DNA of 64,000 nt from Microbacterium limosum (GCF_036324365.1 NZ_CP137080.1:1488001-1552000), one strand, 5' to 3'; positions 40,597 to 53,113 are shown, counted from the stretch's first letter. Notes: generated by a model not told the origin, from the letters alone. Translations and numbers: made by a program.

Positions 40597-42147
40597 TTAC
40601 TCCTGGGGGACGATCCGGCGGGACCCTCCCAGGCTAGCGGCCGCGACGATGGCCGCGAGCACGATCAGGCCCGCGCCGATGAGCGACGTGATCACGACTC
40701 CCCCGTCGAAGGCGTGGGCCGCGGCGTCCCGGAGCTGGGCGCCCATCGCGGGCTCGAGCGAATCCGCCGCGTTCACCGCTCCCGCGAGCGTCTCGCGTGC
40801 CGCATCGGCGGCGACGGCGGGGATGCCGACGGGCAGATCCAGCGCGGCGCGGTAGTACGCCGTCAGGATGCCGCCCATGATGGTCGTGCCGAGCACCGCG
40901 CCCAGCTCGTACGCCGTCTCGGAGACGGCGCTCGCCGCTCCCGCCTTCGCGGCGGGCGCGCTCGAGAGGATCAGCTCGTTCGACACCGTCTCGGCCATGC
41001 CGATGCCCGCCCCGAGCGTCATGAACGCGACGATCAGCATCGACAGGCTCTGCGCGTCCGTCGTCAGAGCGACGATCAGGTAGCCGAGCACCGACAGCGA
41101 GAGCGCGGCCGGCACGAGGATGCGGGCCGGGAATCGACGGGCGAGCGGCACGACGCCGAGACCGGCGGCGATCATGACGGCGAGGCCCGGCAGCAGCGCG
41201 ATACCCGCCTCCATGGGGCTGAGCTCGAGGACGAGCTGCAGGTGCTGCGCGACGAAGTAGAGGAAGCCCACCAACCCGATGACGCTCAGGAGGTTCACCA
41301 GGACCGCACCGCTGAAGGTGCCGCGGCGGAAGAGCGCCATGTCGAGCATGGGGTCGGCCGCGCGCAGCTGCCGGCGCACGAAGAGCGCCCCGGCGACGGC
41401 GCCCAGGGCGAGCAGCCAGGGGGCCGGTCCCGTGAAACCCTCGACCGCGAGGGACTTGATCGCGTACACGACGGGCACCATGGTCGCCAGCGACAGCAGG
41501 ATGCTGATCGGGTCGATACGCCCGGGGCGGGGGTCGCGGCTCTCGGGGATGAGCAGCGGAGCGGCGACGAGGAGCGGGATGAGCACGGGCACCGCCAGCA
41601 GGAACACCGAGCCCCACGCGAAGTGCTCGAGGAGGAACCCGCCCACGATCGGCCCCAGGGCCATGCCGGCGCTGAACCCCGCGGCCCACACCGCGATCGC
41701 GAGTCGGCGCTGCTCCCGGTCGCGGAAGATGCTGCGCAGCAGCGACAGCGTCGAGGGCATGAGCATCGCCCCGAAGACGCCGAGACCCGCGCGGGCGGCG
41801 ATCAGCAGCTCCGCCGTCGGCGCGAAGGCGGCCAGCACCGAGAGGATGCCGAACCCCGTCGCACCGATGAGGAGCAGGCGGCGGCGGCCGAAGCGGTCGC
41901 CCAGCGTCCCCATCGTCACGAGCAGGCCCGCGAGCACGAGCGGATAGGCGTCGATGATCCACAGCTGCTGCGCGCTCGTGGGCGCGAGATCCAGCGCGAT
42001 CTGCGGCAGGGCGAAGCTCAGCACCGTGTTGTCGACCGAGACGAGCAGCACGGGGAGCATGAGCACGGCCAGCGATACCCAGCCGCGCCAGCCGACGCGC
42101 TCGGAGGCGCCGGACGCGAGGGAGGTGTCGATCGTGTGAAGAGCCAT
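40597..42147 (-). CDS. DHA2-type MFS drug exporter
   Basis: 516 aa with about fourteen hydrophobic segments. Helix 1 has [20 protein letters not shown], the VDxT motif of the DHA2/QacA group; [13 protein letters not shown] is motif A and [11 protein letters not shown] the antiporter motif C. Likely expels cationic or hydrophobic drugs. Divergent from a TetR gene with an inverted repeat between them. Unusually it lies only seven bases ahead of leuB, so the two may share a transcript. Confidence 0.93.
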   Translation of the reverse strand: MALHTIDTSLASGASERVGWRGWVSLAVLMLPVLLVSVDNTVLSFALPQIALDLAPTSAQQLWIIDAYPLVLAGLLVTMGTLGDRFGRRRLLLIGATGFGILSVLAAFAPTAELLIAARAGLGVFGAMLMPSTLSLLRSIFRDREQRRLAIAVWAAGFSAGMALGPIVGGFLLEHFAWGSVFLLAVPVLIPLLVAAPLLIPESRDPRPGRIDPISILLSLATMVPVVYAIKSLAVEGFTGPAPWLLALGAVAGALFVRRQLRAADPMLDMALFRRGTFSGAVLVNLLSVIGLVGFLYFVAQHLQLVLELSPMEAGIALLPGLAVMIAAGLGVVPLARRFPARILVPAALSLSVLGYLIVALTTDAQSLSMLIVAFMTLGAGIGMAETVSNELILSSAPAAKAGAASAVSETAYELGAVLGTTIMGGILTAYYRAALDLPVGIPAVAADAARETLAGAVNAADSLEPAMGAQLRDAAAHAFDGGVVITSLIGAGLIVLAAIVAAASLGGSRRIVPQE

Positions 42148-42163
42148 GATTCCGTCGTTCGTT

Positions 42164-42185
42164 TGTAAACCGTCCAGTCGGTACA
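42164..42185. promoter_or_regulatory. putative TetR operator between exporter and regulator
   Basis: TGTA...TACA ends with inner ACCG/CGGT arms in the 93-base divergent gap, resembling the short palindromes bound by TetR repressors next to MFS exporters. Imperfect symmetry; inferred only. Confidence 0.4.
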
Positions 42186-42240
42186 GTATCAGGATGACCT
42201 CCCCCGCGTCCACGCCGCCACGGCGGATACGATCGAGACC

Positions 42241-42786
42241 ATGAGCCGACCGCCGCGCGCCCGCGAGAGCGTGCTCGACGCCTTCGAGACCCTCGTCATC
42301 GACGAGGGCGAGCGCGCCGCCACGCTGGATGCCACGGCGCGCGCAGCCGGCGTCTCGAAGGGCGGACTGCTCTACCACTTCTCGTCGAAGGACGCCCTCG
42401 TCGAGGGGCTGCTCGAGCGGCTGCGGGTGCTGTCCGCCGACGACATCGAGCAGATCAAGGGCTCCCCCGAAGGCCCCGTCGCGGCCTTCATGCGCACGTC
42501 GATCATGACCGACTCCCCGCTCGACCGTGTGATCGTCGCCGTCTCCCGCCTCGCGCAGAACGGTCATCCCACGGCGGGCGCCGCGATCCGCGAGCTGCGC
42601 GTGCTGTGGGAGGACGCGCTGCGCCCTCACGCCCGCGACGAGACCGCGCTGCAGCTGATCATGCTCGTCAGCGACGGTCTCTACTTCAACAACGCCCTCA
42701 CCGTCGGATCCGTGTCCGGCCCGGTGCCCGAGGGCGCCGAGCTCGACGCGCTCATCGCGCTCGTGGAGTCCTCCGCCGGGCGCTGA
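42241..42786 (+). CDS. TetR family repressor of the adjacent exporter
   Basis: 181 aa. N-terminal HTH: ATLDATARAAGVSKGGLLYHF, followed by SSKDALVEGLL. The C-terminal ligand domain is not conserved enough to name a ligand. Divergent from the DHA2 exporter; the pairing strongly suggests local control of efflux. ATG 42241. Confidence 0.9.
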   Translation: MSRPPRARESVLDAFETLVIDEGERAATLDATARAAGVSKGGLLYHFSSKDALVEGLLERLRVLSADDIEQIKGSPEGPVAAFMRTSIMTDSPLDRVIVAVSRLAQNGHPTAGAAIRELRVLWEDALRPHARDETALQLIMLVSDGLYFNNALTVGSVSGPVPEGAELDALIALVESSAGR

Positions 42787-42906
42787 CCCCGGCATCCACT
42801 GCCTCCGTCACCGTGCGAAACACCACATCCGCGGCGAGCCACCACGTGCCGTTTGGTGCGTCGGCGCGGAAGTGGTGTCTCGCGGGCGGGGAGGACGCGG
42901 GGTGCG

Positions 42907-44511
42907 TCAGGCCTCGGTGATCTCGATCTGGCGGAACAGATCGGCGCCCACGGCCTCGCGCAGCTCGTCGAGGATCTGCTCGGGCACCTGGCTGTCGACC
43001 GTGAGCACGGAGAGGGCGCGCCCACTGGCGTCGGGGTGGGCCACCTGCAGGCTCTCGATGTTGATCTGCGCATCGCCGAGCTTCTTGCCGTAGATCGCGA
43101 CGATCCCCGGGCGGTCGGCGTACCGCATCACCACGTGGTGGCGCGCGATCGGCACCTCGATCTCGTAGCCGTCGATCGAGACGACCTTGGGAACCATGCG
43201 CGTGCCGGCGAGCGTGCCCGCCACCGTCAGGACGCTCCCGTCGGCCAGCGAGCCGCGCAGCACCGTGATGTTGCGGTAGAGCGGGCTCTCGGACTCGACG
43301 ATCATGCGGGTCTCGATGCCGCGCTGTTCGGCGAAGAGCGGAGCGTTCACGTACGAGACGTTCTCGCTGACGATGTTCGTGAAGATCCCCTTGAGCGCCG
43401 CGAGCCGGTACACGCTGACGTCGTAGGCCGCGAGCTCGCCGCGCACCTCGATGTCGAGGCTCGTGAGAGCGCTCGGCGCGAGCGCCGCGAAGAACTGGCC
43501 GAGCTGCTCGACGAGCGCGATCCCGGGGCGCACGAACGGGTCGATCACGCCGCCGGCGACGTTCACGGCATCCGGGACGAGGTCGCCCTCGAGCGCGAGC
43601 TTGACCGACTTGGCGACCGAGACGCCCGCCTTCTCCTGGGCCTCCTCCGTGCTGGCGCCGAGGTGCGGCGTCACGACCACGTTGGGAAGCGAGAGCAGAC
43701 GGCGGGCCGGCGAGTCCTCTGCCGGCGGCTCGGTGGAGAAGACGTCGAGACCCGCACCGGCGATCTGGCCGGTCGTGAGAGCGGTGTACAGCGCCTCTTC
43801 GTCGACCAGGCCGCCGCGAGCGACGTTGACGACGAAGGCGGAGCTCTTCATGGCGGCCATCTGCGGCGCGCCGATCATCCCCGTGGTCTCGGGTGTCTTC
43901 GGCATGTGCACCGTGACGAAGTCGCTCTCGCGCAGGACGTCGTCGAACGAGAGCAGCTCGACCTGCAGGTGCTGCGCCCGCGCCGGGGTGACGTAGGGGT
44001 CGTAACCGACGACCCGCACGCCGAAGGCCCGCAGGCGCTCGGCGACGAGCGCGCCGATGCGGCCGAGTCCGAAGATTCCCACCGTCTTCTCGTAGAGCTC
44101 GGTGCCCGTGAACGAGCTGCGCTTCCACTCTCCGGCGGAGAGCGAACCGTGCGCCGCGGGGATCCGACGGGCGAGGCTCAGGATGTGACCGACGGTCAGC
44201 TCGGCCGCCGAGATCACGTTCGAGGTGGGCGCGTTCACGACCATGACGCCCGCGGCCGTTGCGGCCTTGATGTCGACGTTGTCGAGACCGACCCCGGCAC
44301 GCGCGACGACCTTAAGGGCCGGGGCCGCCGCAAGGGCCTCCGCATCGACCTTCGTCGCGGAGCGCACCAGTACCGCATGCGCCTCCCCGAGCGCCGCGAG
44401 CAGCGCGGCGCGGTCGGTTCCGTCGACGTATCGGACGTCGAAATCGGGACCGAGCGCATCGATCGTCGCGGGCGAGAGTTCTTCGGCGATCAGCACGACA
44501 GGCTTCGTCAC
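42907..44511 (-). CDS. serA: D-3-phosphoglycerate dehydrogenase
   Basis: 534 aa, first step of serine synthesis. NAD-binding motif GIFGLGRIGALVAERL near 150, catalytic Arg in NVARGGLVDEEAL, Glu region and His in TPHLGASTEEA. After 310 comes the intervening ASB domain and a C-terminal ACT domain (RYADRPGIVAIYG) that senses serine, as in the long Mycobacterium type. GTG 44511 has GAAGGA upstream; the longer frame has no ribosome site. Confidence 0.96.
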   Translation of the reverse strand: MTKPVVLIAEELSPATIDALGPDFDVRYVDGTDRAALLAALGEAHAVLVRSATKVDAEALAAAPALKVVARAGVGLDNVDIKAATAAGVMVVNAPTSNVISAAELTVGHILSLARRIPAAHGSLSAGEWKRSSFTGTELYEKTVGIFGLGRIGALVAERLRAFGVRVVGYDPYVTPARAQHLQVELLSFDDVLRESDFVTVHMPKTPETTGMIGAPQMAAMKSSAFVVNVARGGLVDEEALYTALTTGQIAGAGLDVFSTEPPAEDSPARRLLSLPNVVVTPHLGASTEEAQEKAGVSVAKSVKLALEGDLVPDAVNVAGGVIDPFVRPGIALVEQLGQFFAALAPSALTSLDIEVRGELAAYDVSVYRLAALKGIFTNIVSENVSYVNAPLFAEQRGIETRMIVESESPLYRNITVLRGSLADGSVLTVAGTLAGTRMVPKVVSIDGYEIEVPIARHHVVMRYADRPGIVAIYGKKLGDAQINIESLQVAHPDASGRALSVLTVDSQVPEQILDELREAVGADLFRQIEITEA

Positions 44512-44661
44512 GGGGATCCTTCGGGACGCACGCCGGCGGGTGAGCGCGGCGCAGGGCGGTGCAGGGATGCCGCGCCGCACGCCAAGGGGGCGAGGCCTAA
44601 TGAGCCTATCGGCTGCGCCGGGGGGCCGTTGACCGTGTGACGCAGCGCGTGCGACGCGGCC

Positions 44662-45000
44662 TCATCCGATCACGGCCGAGGTGTTCAGACTCGTGTAGGC
44701 GACGACGTTGAGCCAGAACACGCCCACCAGCGCCAGCCCCGTGAGCAGGACGAGCGCGTAGGTGCCGGGGCCGCGGCGCCACGAGAGCGCGAAAGCACAC
44801 GCGAACACGATGGCCGGCATCAGGATCGCGAAGATCCAGATCAGCCAGCCGAGGCCGTTCAACCCGATCTGAGCCGCCGCCACGGTGTTGCCGACCGCCT
44901 GCCAGATCGCGTAGGCGTAGAAGAGGCCGAGCACTCCCCCGATAGCGACGAGGATCCACACCGGGGTGCGGCGCCGGTCGTCCGATCCCACTGCGCTCAT
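44662..45000 (-). CDS. small three-helix membrane protein
   Basis: 112 aa with membrane segments at about 16-34, 44-66 and 76-100. No family recognised. ATG 45000 overlaps the stop of the next membrane protein (ATGA), so the pair is coupled and probably forms a complex. They lie between ilvC and serA on the same strand. Confidence 0.7.
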   Translation of the reverse strand: MSAVGSDDRRRTPVWILVAIGGVLGLFYAYAIWQAVGNTVAAAQIGLNGLGWLIWIFAILMPAIVFACAFALSWRRGPGTYALVLLTGLALVGVFWLNVVAYTSLNTSAVIG

Positions 45001-45545
45001 GCGCCCACCGCTCCGATCATGATGAAGGGCCACGGCACGAGGAGGACCGCTCCCGCGGTCAGCCACGCCCAGCGCGCCCATGCTCGACCGCCGCGCGTGG
45101 CGAACAGGACGGTGCCGAACCAGATGAGGGGCGCCGCCGCGGCGAGCCACAGCGCGCCCTGGTACATCGCGTCGGTAACGAGCACCCGGTACTGCCCCTG
45201 GAGCCGCAGGCCGCCGACGAGCCAGCCCACGGCGAAGAGCAGGTACACCCCGCCCAGCACGCCGAGCGCGACGAGGGACGCATTACCGAGCCCTGCCGGC
45301 TCCTCCGCCTCGGCGGGCGCCGCGGCATCCACCGGGCTCTCCTCGGCGGGCCCCCGGTCCCCGGCGCCGTCGGCGCTCGCGGCACCGTCGCTCCCCGTGC
45401 CCACTGCACGCCAGCCGGCGGGCAGCTCGTCCTCGGGGGCGGCCGGCGAGGCGGACCGGACGGCGTCCTCCCGGGGCGAGGTGACGAGCGTGGGGTCGTC
45501 GTCGCCGTCCCAGGAGAGTGCGTCGTCCTCGCGTCCGGTGATCAC
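44997..45545 (-). CDS. membrane protein with acidic N-terminal domain
   Basis: 182 aa from GTG 45545. The first 85 residues are acidic and Ala/Pro-rich (EDDALSWDGDDDPT, then EESPVDAAAPAEAEE) and should be cytoplasmic; three hydrophobic segments follow at about 90-112, 125-146 and 155-178. No function is known to me; coupled to the next small membrane protein. Confidence 0.7.
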   Translation of the reverse strand: MITGREDDALSWDGDDDPTLVTSPREDAVRSASPAAPEDELPAGWRAVGTGSDGAASADGAGDRGPAEESPVDAAAPAEAEEPAGLGNASLVALGVLGGVYLLFAVGWLVGGLRLQGQYRVLVTDAMYQGALWLAAAAPLIWFGTVLFATRGGRAWARWAWLTAGAVLLVPWPFIMIGAVGA

Positions 45546-45654
45546 GGATCCAGCGTAGCCCGCAACGACAGACCCGGCCGCCCCGCCCCTTGATGCGGGG
45601 ACGGGACGACCGGGCGAAAGCCGTGCCGGATGGGAACGGCTGGTCAGTGTCGGA

Positions 45655-46713
<1,059 letters not shown>

Positions 46714-46764
46714 TTACGTCTCGCCGCGCTCGCCCAACGACCGGTGGGCGGGCGGCGCGGATCC

Positions 46765-47274
46765 TCAGCCGCGAAGGACGCGCTCGGTGATGCTCTTGCC
46801 GCCGCGGCCGATCGCGAGCTGGCCGGACTGCGCCAGCTCCTTCACCCCGAAAGGCTCGACGGCACGCAGGAAGGCCTCGACCTTGCCGCGGTCGCCCGTG
46901 ACCTCGATCACGAGGGCATCCGCCGCGTAGTCCACGATCGACGCGCGGAACAGATTGACGACCTCGATGACGTTGGAGCGCGTCGCGTTGTCGGCGCGCA
47001 CCTTCACCAGCATGTGATCGCGCAGCACCGACGAGGCGGGGTCCAGCTCGACGATCTTGATGACGTTGACAAGCTTGTTGAGCTGCTTCGTCACCTGCTC
47101 GAGCGGCAGCTGATCGACGTCGACGACGACCGTGATGCGCGACAGGCCGGGCACCTCGGTCACCCCGACGGCCAGCGATTCGATGTTGAAGCCGCGGCGG
47201 GCGAACAGCCCCGCCACGCGCGTCAGCAGACCGGGCTTGTCCTCCACGAGGAGGCTCAGGACGTGCGTGCTCAC
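46765..47274 (-). CDS. ilvN: acetolactate synthase small subunit
   Basis: 169-aa regulatory subunit with an N-terminal ACT domain (LSLLVEDKPGLLTRVAGLF, RRGFNIESLAVG) that binds valine for feedback inhibition, and a C-terminal ALS_ss_C domain (GDRGKVEAFLRAVEPFG). GTG 47274 is two bases after the ilvB stop. Confidence 0.96.
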   Translation of the reverse strand: MSTHVLSLLVEDKPGLLTRVAGLFARRGFNIESLAVGVTEVPGLSRITVVVDVDQLPLEQVTKQLNKLVNVIKIVELDPASSVLRDHMLVKVRADNATRSNVIEVVNLFRASIVDYAADALVIEVTGDRGKVEAFLRAVEPFGVKELAQSGQLAIGRGGKSITERVLRG

Positions 47275-47276
47275 GA

Positions 47277-49082
47277 TCAGTCCTCCTGCTCGCCGAAGGA
47301 CGGCGAGTGCTCGCGGGCGTACTGGACGTAGCTGTTGCTGACGCCCTGCGGCACCATCGGCCACACCATGGCGTCGGCACTCACGACGAAGTCGATGACG
47401 ACCGGGCGGTCGTTCGTCTCCAGGGCCGTGCGGATCGCGGCATCCACGTCTTCTTCCCTCTCGACCCTCAACGCGAGACAGCCGTACGCCTCGGCGAGCT
47501 TGACGAAATCCGGGATCCGGATCGAGTCGTGCCCGGTGTTCAGGTCGGTGTTGGAGTAGCGACCGGAGTAGAAGAGCGTCTGCCACTGGCGCACCATGCC
47601 GAGCGAGGAGTTGTTGATCACGGCAACCTTGATCGGGATGTTGTTGATCGCGCAGGTCGCGAGCTCCTGATTGGTCATCTGGAAGCAGCCGTCGCCGTCG
47701 ATCGCCCAGACGACGCGTTCCGGCTCGGCCACCTTCGCGCCCATGGCTGCGGGGACCGCATAGCCCATCGTGCCGGCGCCGCCCGAGTTGAGCCACGCGT
47801 TGGGGCGCTCGTACTTGATGAACTGCGCCGCCCACATCTGGTGCTGGCCGACGCCCGCGGCGTAGACGCCCTCGGGGCCGGTGAGCTCGCCGATGCGCTG
47901 GATCACGTACTGCGGGGCGAGCAGCCCGTCGCTCGTGGGCGAGTATCCCAGGGGGAATTCCTCACGCAGCCCGTCGAGGTACGACCACCACTCGGAGATG
48001 TCGGCGCGGCCCTCGGTCGTGGCGCCCGCGAACGCCGCGTCGAGGTCGACGAGGACGTCCTTCAGGTCGCCCACGATCGGCACGTCCGCCGTACGGATCT
48101 TGGAGATCTCGGCCGGGTCGATGTCGACGTGCACCACCTGCGCCTTGGGGGCGAACAGCGCCGCCTTGCCGGTCACGCGGTCGTCGAAGCGGGCACCGAG
48201 CGAGACCAGCAGGTCCGCCTCCTGCAGGGCGAGCACCGCCGGCACCGTCCCGTGCATGCCCGGCATGCCGAGGTGCTGAGGGTGCGAGTCGGGAAAGGCG
48301 CCGCGGGCCATCAGGGTGGTCACGACCGGCGCACCGGTCGCCTCGGCCAGGCGCAGCAGCTCCTCGGCCGCCCGCGCTCGGACCACCCCGCCCCCGACGT
48401 ACAGCACCGGCTTGCTCGCGGTCGCGAGGAGCTGGGCAGCCGCCTGGATCTGCTTGCCGTGGGCCTTCGTCACGGGGCGGTACCCGGGAAGGTCGATGCG
48501 CGGAGGCCAGACGAAGGGCGCCTCGGCCTGCTGCGCGTCCTTCGTGATGTCGACGAGCACGGGGCCGGGCCGGCCGGTGGAGGCGATCTCGAACGCCGCC
48601 GCGATCGCGCCGGGGATGTCCTCGGCCGTCTTGACGAGGAAGGAGTGCTTCGTGATCGGCATCGTGATGCCGACGATGTCGGCCTCCTGGAAGGCGTCCG
48701 TCCCCATCAGGTTGCTGAAGACCTGACCGGTGATGGCCACGATGGGGACCGAGTCCATGTAGGCGTCGGCGATCGCCGTGACGAGGTTGGTCGCGCCGGG
48801 GCCCGACGTCGCGATCGCGACGCCCACCCGGCCGGATGCCGCGGCGTAGCCCTCGGCGGCGTGCCCTGCGCCCTGCTCATGCCTCACCAGGATGTGGCGC
48901 ACTCCGGTGGAGTCCATGAGCGGGTCGTAGACGGGCAGGATCGCCCCGCCCGGAAGGCCGAAGACATCGGTGACGCCGAGCAGCTCCAGTGAGCGGACGA
49001 CGGCCTCGGCGCCCGTGAGCACGGGCGCGGATGCGGTCCGGGCGGGCGGCCGGGGAACGGCCGTGGCGGATTCGGCGGGCAT
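47277..49082 (-). CDS. ilvB: acetolactate synthase large subunit
   Basis: 601-aa ThDP enzyme joining pyruvate with pyruvate or 2-ketobutyrate. Catalytic Glu in [17 protein letters not shown]-binding middle domain, and the ThDP motif [12 protein letters not shown]...N. The N-terminus has about 20 extra Ala/Pro residues. Follows ilvD by 48 bases; no leader peptide or attenuator was recognised in that gap. Confidence 0.97.
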   Translation of the reverse strand: MPAESATAVPRPPARTASAPVLTGAEAVVRSLELLGVTDVFGLPGGAILPVYDPLMDSTGVRHILVRHEQGAGHAAEGYAAASGRVGVAIATSGPGATNLVTAIADAYMDSVPIVAITGQVFSNLMGTDAFQEADIVGITMPITKHSFLVKTAEDIPGAIAAAFEIASTGRPGPVLVDITKDAQQAEAPFVWPPRIDLPGYRPVTKAHGKQIQAAAQLLATASKPVLYVGGGVVRARAAEELLRLAEATGAPVVTTLMARGAFPDSHPQHLGMPGMHGTVPAVLALQEADLLVSLGARFDDRVTGKAALFAPKAQVVHVDIDPAEISKIRTADVPIVGDLKDVLVDLDAAFAGATTEGRADISEWWSYLDGLREEFPLGYSPTSDGLLAPQYVIQRIGELTGPEGVYAAGVGQHQMWAAQFIKYERPNAWLNSGGAGTMGYAVPAAMGAKVAEPERVVWAIDGDGCFQMTNQELATCAINNIPIKVAVINNSSLGMVRQWQTLFYSGRYSNTDLNTGHDSIRIPDFVKLAEAYGCLALRVEREEDVDAAIRTALETNDRPVVIDFVVSADAMVWPMVPQGVSNSYVQYAREHSPSFGEQED

Positions 49083-49130
49083 GGTGGGATTCCTCTCCGC
49101 GAGAGATCGAGCGGGATGGGGTGGCCGCGG

Positions 49131-50852
49131 TTACCCCGTGACGGCGCCTTCCGCGGCGGAACGCACGAGCTTGGAGTACTTGGCCAGAACGCCTCGGGTG
49201 TAGCGCGGGGGCAGGGGCTCCCAGCCAGAGCGGCGGGAGCTCAGCTCTGCCTCATCGACGAGTAGGTCGAGAGTGCGAGCCGCGATATCGACCCGTATCA
49301 GATCACCATCGCGCACGAAGGCGATGGGACCGGCGTCCACCGCTTCGGGTGCTATGTGGCCGATGCACAGGCCGGTTGTGCCGCCTGAGAATCGTCCGTC
49401 TGTCAAGAGTAGTACATCTTTCCCGAGACCCGCGCCCTTGATGGCGGCCGTGATGGCGAGCATCTCGCGCATCCCCGGACCGCCCTTCGGGCCCTCGTAC
49501 CGGATGACGACGACGTCGCCGGCCGAGATCTCCCCCGCCTCGAGGGCGTCCATCGCGGCGCGCTCTCGCTCGAACACGCGGGCCGGACCCTCGAACACGC
49601 TCGCGTCGAAGCCAGCGGTCTTGACGACGGCGCCGTCGGGCGCGAACGAGCCGTGCAGGATCGTCAGCCCGCCGGAGGCGTGGATGGGGTCGTCGAAGCG
49701 GTGGATGACCGTGCCGTCGACGGGGTCGGGGTTCAGGTCGGCGAGGTTCTCGGCGAGCGTCTTGCCCGTCACGGTGAGGGCGTCGCCGTGCAGCAGGCCC
49801 TCATCCAGCATCGCCTTCATGACGACCGGGATGCCGCCGTGGCGGTCGACGTCGTTCATGACGTACTTGCCGAACGGCTTCATGTCGGCCACGTGGGGGA
49901 CCTTGTCGCCGATGCGGTTGAAGTCGTGCAGGTCGAGGTCCACCTCGGCCTCGTTCGCGATCGCGAGCAGGTGGAGCACGACGTTGGTCGAGCCGCCGAG
50001 GGCCATCGCGAGGGCGATGGCGTTCTCGAACGCCTCCTTGGTCAGGATGTCGCGCGTCGTGATCCCCTGGCGCAGCAGGTTCACGACCGCCTCGCCGGAG
50101 CGGTGGGCGAAGTAGTCGCGGCGGCGGTCGGCCGAGGGCGGGGCCGCGGAGCCGGGCAGGCTGAGGCCCAGGGCCTCCGCGACGGAGGCCATCGTGTTGG
50201 CCGTGTACATGCCGCCACAGGCACCCTCGCCGGGCGCGAAGGCGCACTCGATGCGCTTGAGGTCGGCCTCGCTCATGCGGCCCGACAGGCACGCACCGAC
50301 ACCCTCGAACGAGTCGATGATCGTGATGTCCTTCTCCGTGCCGTCGCTGAGCTTGACCCAGCCCGGCGCGATCGAGCCGGCGTAGAGGAAGACGCTCGAC
50401 AGATCGAGGCGGGCGCTCGCCATCAGCATGCCGGGGATCGACTTGTCGCAGCCGGCCAGCAGGACGCTGCCGTCGAGACGCTCGGCCATCATGACGGTCT
50501 CGACGGAGTCGGCGATGACCTCGCGCGAGACGAGCGAGAAGTGCATGCCCTCGTGACCCATCGAGATGCCGTCGGAGACGGAGACGGTGCCGAACTGCAG
50601 CGGATATCCGCCACCCGAGTGCACTCCCTCCTTCGCACCCTGCGCGAGGCGGTCGAGGCTCAGGTTACAGGGGGTGATCTCGTTCCAGCTCGACGCGATG
50701 CCGATCTGGGGCTTCTCCCAGTCCGCATCGCCCATTCCGACCGCGCGCAGCATCCCGCGCGAGGTGGTGGCTTCGATGCCGTCGGTCACGACACGGCTGC
50801 GGGGCTTGATGTCGACGGGCGCGCTGGAAGACGGGTCAGAGGGGTGGGCCAT
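49131..50852 (-). CDS. ilvD: dihydroxy-acid dehydratase
   Basis: 573-aa iron-sulfur dehydratase, third step of Val/Ile synthesis. Cluster-associated Cys motifs are [13 protein letters not shown] and [22 protein letters not shown] is at the N-terminus and [11 protein letters not shown] near the end. ATG 50852 is ten bases past the otsB stop region, so it may be read with the ots genes. Confidence 0.96.
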   Translation of the reverse strand: MAHPSDPSSSAPVDIKPRSRVVTDGIEATTSRGMLRAVGMGDADWEKPQIGIASSWNEITPCNLSLDRLAQGAKEGVHSGGGYPLQFGTVSVSDGISMGHEGMHFSLVSREVIADSVETVMMAERLDGSVLLAGCDKSIPGMLMASARLDLSSVFLYAGSIAPGWVKLSDGTEKDITIIDSFEGVGACLSGRMSEADLKRIECAFAPGEGACGGMYTANTMASVAEALGLSLPGSAAPPSADRRRDYFAHRSGEAVVNLLRQGITTRDILTKEAFENAIALAMALGGSTNVVLHLLAIANEAEVDLDLHDFNRIGDKVPHVADMKPFGKYVMNDVDRHGGIPVVMKAMLDEGLLHGDALTVTGKTLAENLADLNPDPVDGTVIHRFDDPIHASGGLTILHGSFAPDGAVVKTAGFDASVFEGPARVFERERAAMDALEAGEISAGDVVVIRYEGPKGGPGMREMLAITAAIKGAGLGKDVLLLTDGRFSGGTTGLCIGHIAPEAVDAGPIAFVRDGDLIRVDIAARTLDLLVDEAELSSRRSGWEPLPPRYTRGVLAKYSKLVRSAAEGAVTG

Positions 50853-50861
50853 GCCCAAAGT

Positions 50862-51680
50862 CTATTCCTGCGCCGCGGAGCGCATTCGCGCCAGCTGCGA
50901 CAAGACCTGGGCGAGTTCTGTGGGGGATGCCACACGTACGGCCGCCGCGGTCTCCCCCGCGCCGACCTTGATCCCGAGGTCGTTATCCCGCAGGCTGCGC
51001 AGCGCGTCCTCGTCGGTGACGTCATCACCCGCGAACAGCACCGCGGTGGCCGCCAGCTGCTCCCGCAGGGCCGCGACCGCGGCATCCTTGCCCTCGTGCC
51101 GCCACGCGAACTCGAGGATGTCGCGTCCCGTGCGCCGGCGCCATGCGGGTGCGCGCTCCGCGACGATCGTGTCGACGGCGCTCGTCGCGCGATCGGTGTC
51201 TGCCGCGTTCGCCAGCCGGGTGTGCAGGCCGAAACCGAACTCCTTGCGCTCGATCCACGCGCCATCGAGCGCCTCGACGGCGGCCTCTACGGCCGCCAGC
51301 ACCTCGTCCGCCACGTCGGGCCGGTCTTCGTCCACCGGCGAGACGCTCGCATCGTCGCGGACGGAGGACCCGCGCGGGTGCCAGAACTCGGCGCCGTGCG
51401 ATCCCGCGAGGTGGAAGGGGGAATCGTCGTCGTGCTCCGCGATCACCCTCAGGTCGCGGAGGGTACGGCCCGAGACGAAGGCGACGTCGGTACCCGGTGC
51501 GGCGGCGAGGGAGCGCACGGCCTCGGCCGCCTCGGGCAGCGCCCGCACGCTCATCGGCTCGTCGCTCAGGTGGGAGAGCGTTCCGTCGAAGTCGAGGGCG
51601 ACGAGCAGGTGCGGTGTCGTCGCTACCCGCGCCAGCAGCGCTCGAGCCTCGGGCGATCCGGCGGGTGCGGCGGCGCTCAC
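50862..51680 (-). CDS. otsB: trehalose-6-phosphate phosphatase
   Basis: HAD-superfamily phosphatase of 272 aa. Motif I LVALDFDGTLS, motif II FVSGRTL, and motif IV LFAGDDVTDEDAL. The GSHGAEFW block is typical of OtsB. GTG 51680 overlaps the otsA stop (GTGA). Confidence 0.94.
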   Translation of the reverse strand: MSAAAPAGSPEARALLARVATTPHLLVALDFDGTLSHLSDEPMSVRALPEAAEAVRSLAAAPGTDVAFVSGRTLRDLRVIAEHDDDSPFHLAGSHGAEFWHPRGSSVRDDASVSPVDEDRPDVADEVLAAVEAAVEALDGAWIERKEFGFGLHTRLANAADTDRATSAVDTIVAERAPAWRRRTGRDILEFAWRHEGKDAAVAALREQLAATAVLFAGDDVTDEDALRSLRDNDLGIKVGAGETAAAVRVASPTELAQVLSQLARMRSAAQE

Positions 51681-53113
51681 GCGTGCGCCGCGCTCTCGGT
51701 GCGTCCCCGGGCCTGCTCCAGGGCCGCGAGGAACGAACGCGACCACGCATCGACGTCGTGCTCGAACACGCGACGTCGGAGCGCGCGCATGCGCCGGCCC
51801 TGCTCGGCGCCGGGCATGTCGATCGCCCGCAGGATCGTGTCCTTCATGCCCACGATGTCGTGAGGGTTGATCAGAAGGGCGCTGCCGAGCTCGTCGGCCG
51901 CGCCGGCGAACTCGCTCAGCACGAGCGCCCCCCGGTTGTCGATCCGGGAGGCGACGTACTCCTTCGCCACGAGGTTCATGCCATCCCGCAGGGCGGTCAC
52001 GAGCATGACGTCGGCGGCGAGGAAGAGCGCGACCATCTCCTCCCGCGGATACCCGTGATGGAGGTACCGGATGACGGTGTGTCCCGTGGTGTCGTAGGTT
52101 CCGTTGATGCGCCCTACGGTGAGCTCGATCTCGTCCCGCAGCTGGGCGTACGCCTCGACGCGCTCGCGGCTGGGACTCGCGACCTGCACGAGCGTCACGT
52201 CGGATGCCTCGATCCGCCCGTCCTCCAGCAGCTCGCCGAACGCCTTCAGCCGGTGGCGAATGCCCTTCGTGTAGTCCAGGCGGTCGACGCCGAGAAGGAT
52301 CTTGCGCGGGTTGCCGAGGCCCTCGCGGATCTCCCGGGCGCGTGCCTGCACCTTCGGGTCCCGGGCGAGCGCGGCGTACGACTCCGCATCGATCGAGATC
52401 GGGAACGCCTTGGCCAGCGCGGTGCGTGTCGTGCCATCGGGCTGCGGGACGGTGATGCCCGACGCCTTCGTGTCGTAGCGCAGCTGACGTCGCACCGCCC
52501 GGGCGAAGTTACCGGCATCCGCCACCCGCTGGAAGCCGATGACGTCGGCACCCAGCAAACCCTCGAGCACCTGACGCCGCCAGGGCAGCTGCGAGTACAG
52601 GCCGTATGCAGGGAACGGAATGTGATGGAAGTACCCGATCGTCAGGTCGGGCCGCAGCTCGCGCAGCATCATGGGAACGAGCTGCAGCTGGTAGTCCTGC
52701 ACCCACACTGTCGCGCCGTCGGCGGCGACGGCTGCGGCCGCCTCCGCGAAGCGACGGTTGACGCGCACATAGGCATCCCACCACTGGCGGCGGTAGCGGG
52801 GCGCGGCGATCACGTCGTGGTAGAGCGGCCAGATCGTGTCGTTGGAGAAGCCCTCGTAGTAGAGCTCGACGTCTTCTTCCGTCAGCGTGATGGGCACGAG
52901 GTGCGTACCGTCGAACTCGAAGGGCTCGACGTCCAGGTCAGGTTTTCCCGGCCAGCCCACCCACGCCCCGTCTGCGCGACGCATCATCGGCTCGAGCGCC
53001 GTGACGAGGCCTCCGGGCGAGCGCTTCCACTCGCCATCGTCACCGCGGTCCACGGGGAGGCGGTTCGCGACGACGACCAGATCGGCGAGGTCGGGGGTCT
53101 GAGCGGAGGTCAC
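51677..53113 (-). CDS. otsA: trehalose-6-phosphate synthase
   Basis: GT20 glycosyltransferase, 478 aa, making trehalose-6-phosphate from UDP- (or ADP-/GDP-) glucose and glucose-6-phosphate. ANRLPVD at the N-terminus, [21 protein letters not shown]-like [21 protein letters not shown] and [10 protein letters not shown] are the GT20 signatures. First gene of otsA-otsB, likely for osmotic and desiccation protection. Confidence 0.96.
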   Translation of the reverse strand: MTSAQTPDLADLVVVANRLPVDRGDDGEWKRSPGGLVTALEPMMRRADGAWVGWPGKPDLDVEPFEFDGTHLVPITLTEEDVELYYEGFSNDTIWPLYHDVIAAPRYRRQWWDAYVRVNRRFAEAAAAVAADGATVWVQDYQLQLVPMMLRELRPDLTIGYFHHIPFPAYGLYSQLPWRRQVLEGLLGADVIGFQRVADAGNFARAVRRQLRYDTKASGITVPQPDGTTRTALAKAFPISIDAESYAALARDPKVQARAREIREGLGNPRKILLGVDRLDYTKGIRHRLKAFGELLEDGRIEASDVTLVQVASPSRERVEAYAQLRDEIELTVGRINGTYDTTGHTVIRYLHHGYPREEMVALFLAADVMLVTALRDGMNLVAKEYVASRIDNRGALVLSEFAGAADELGSALLINPHDIVGMKDTILRAIDMPGAEQGRRMRALRRRVFEHDVDAWSRSFLAALEQARGRTESAAHA

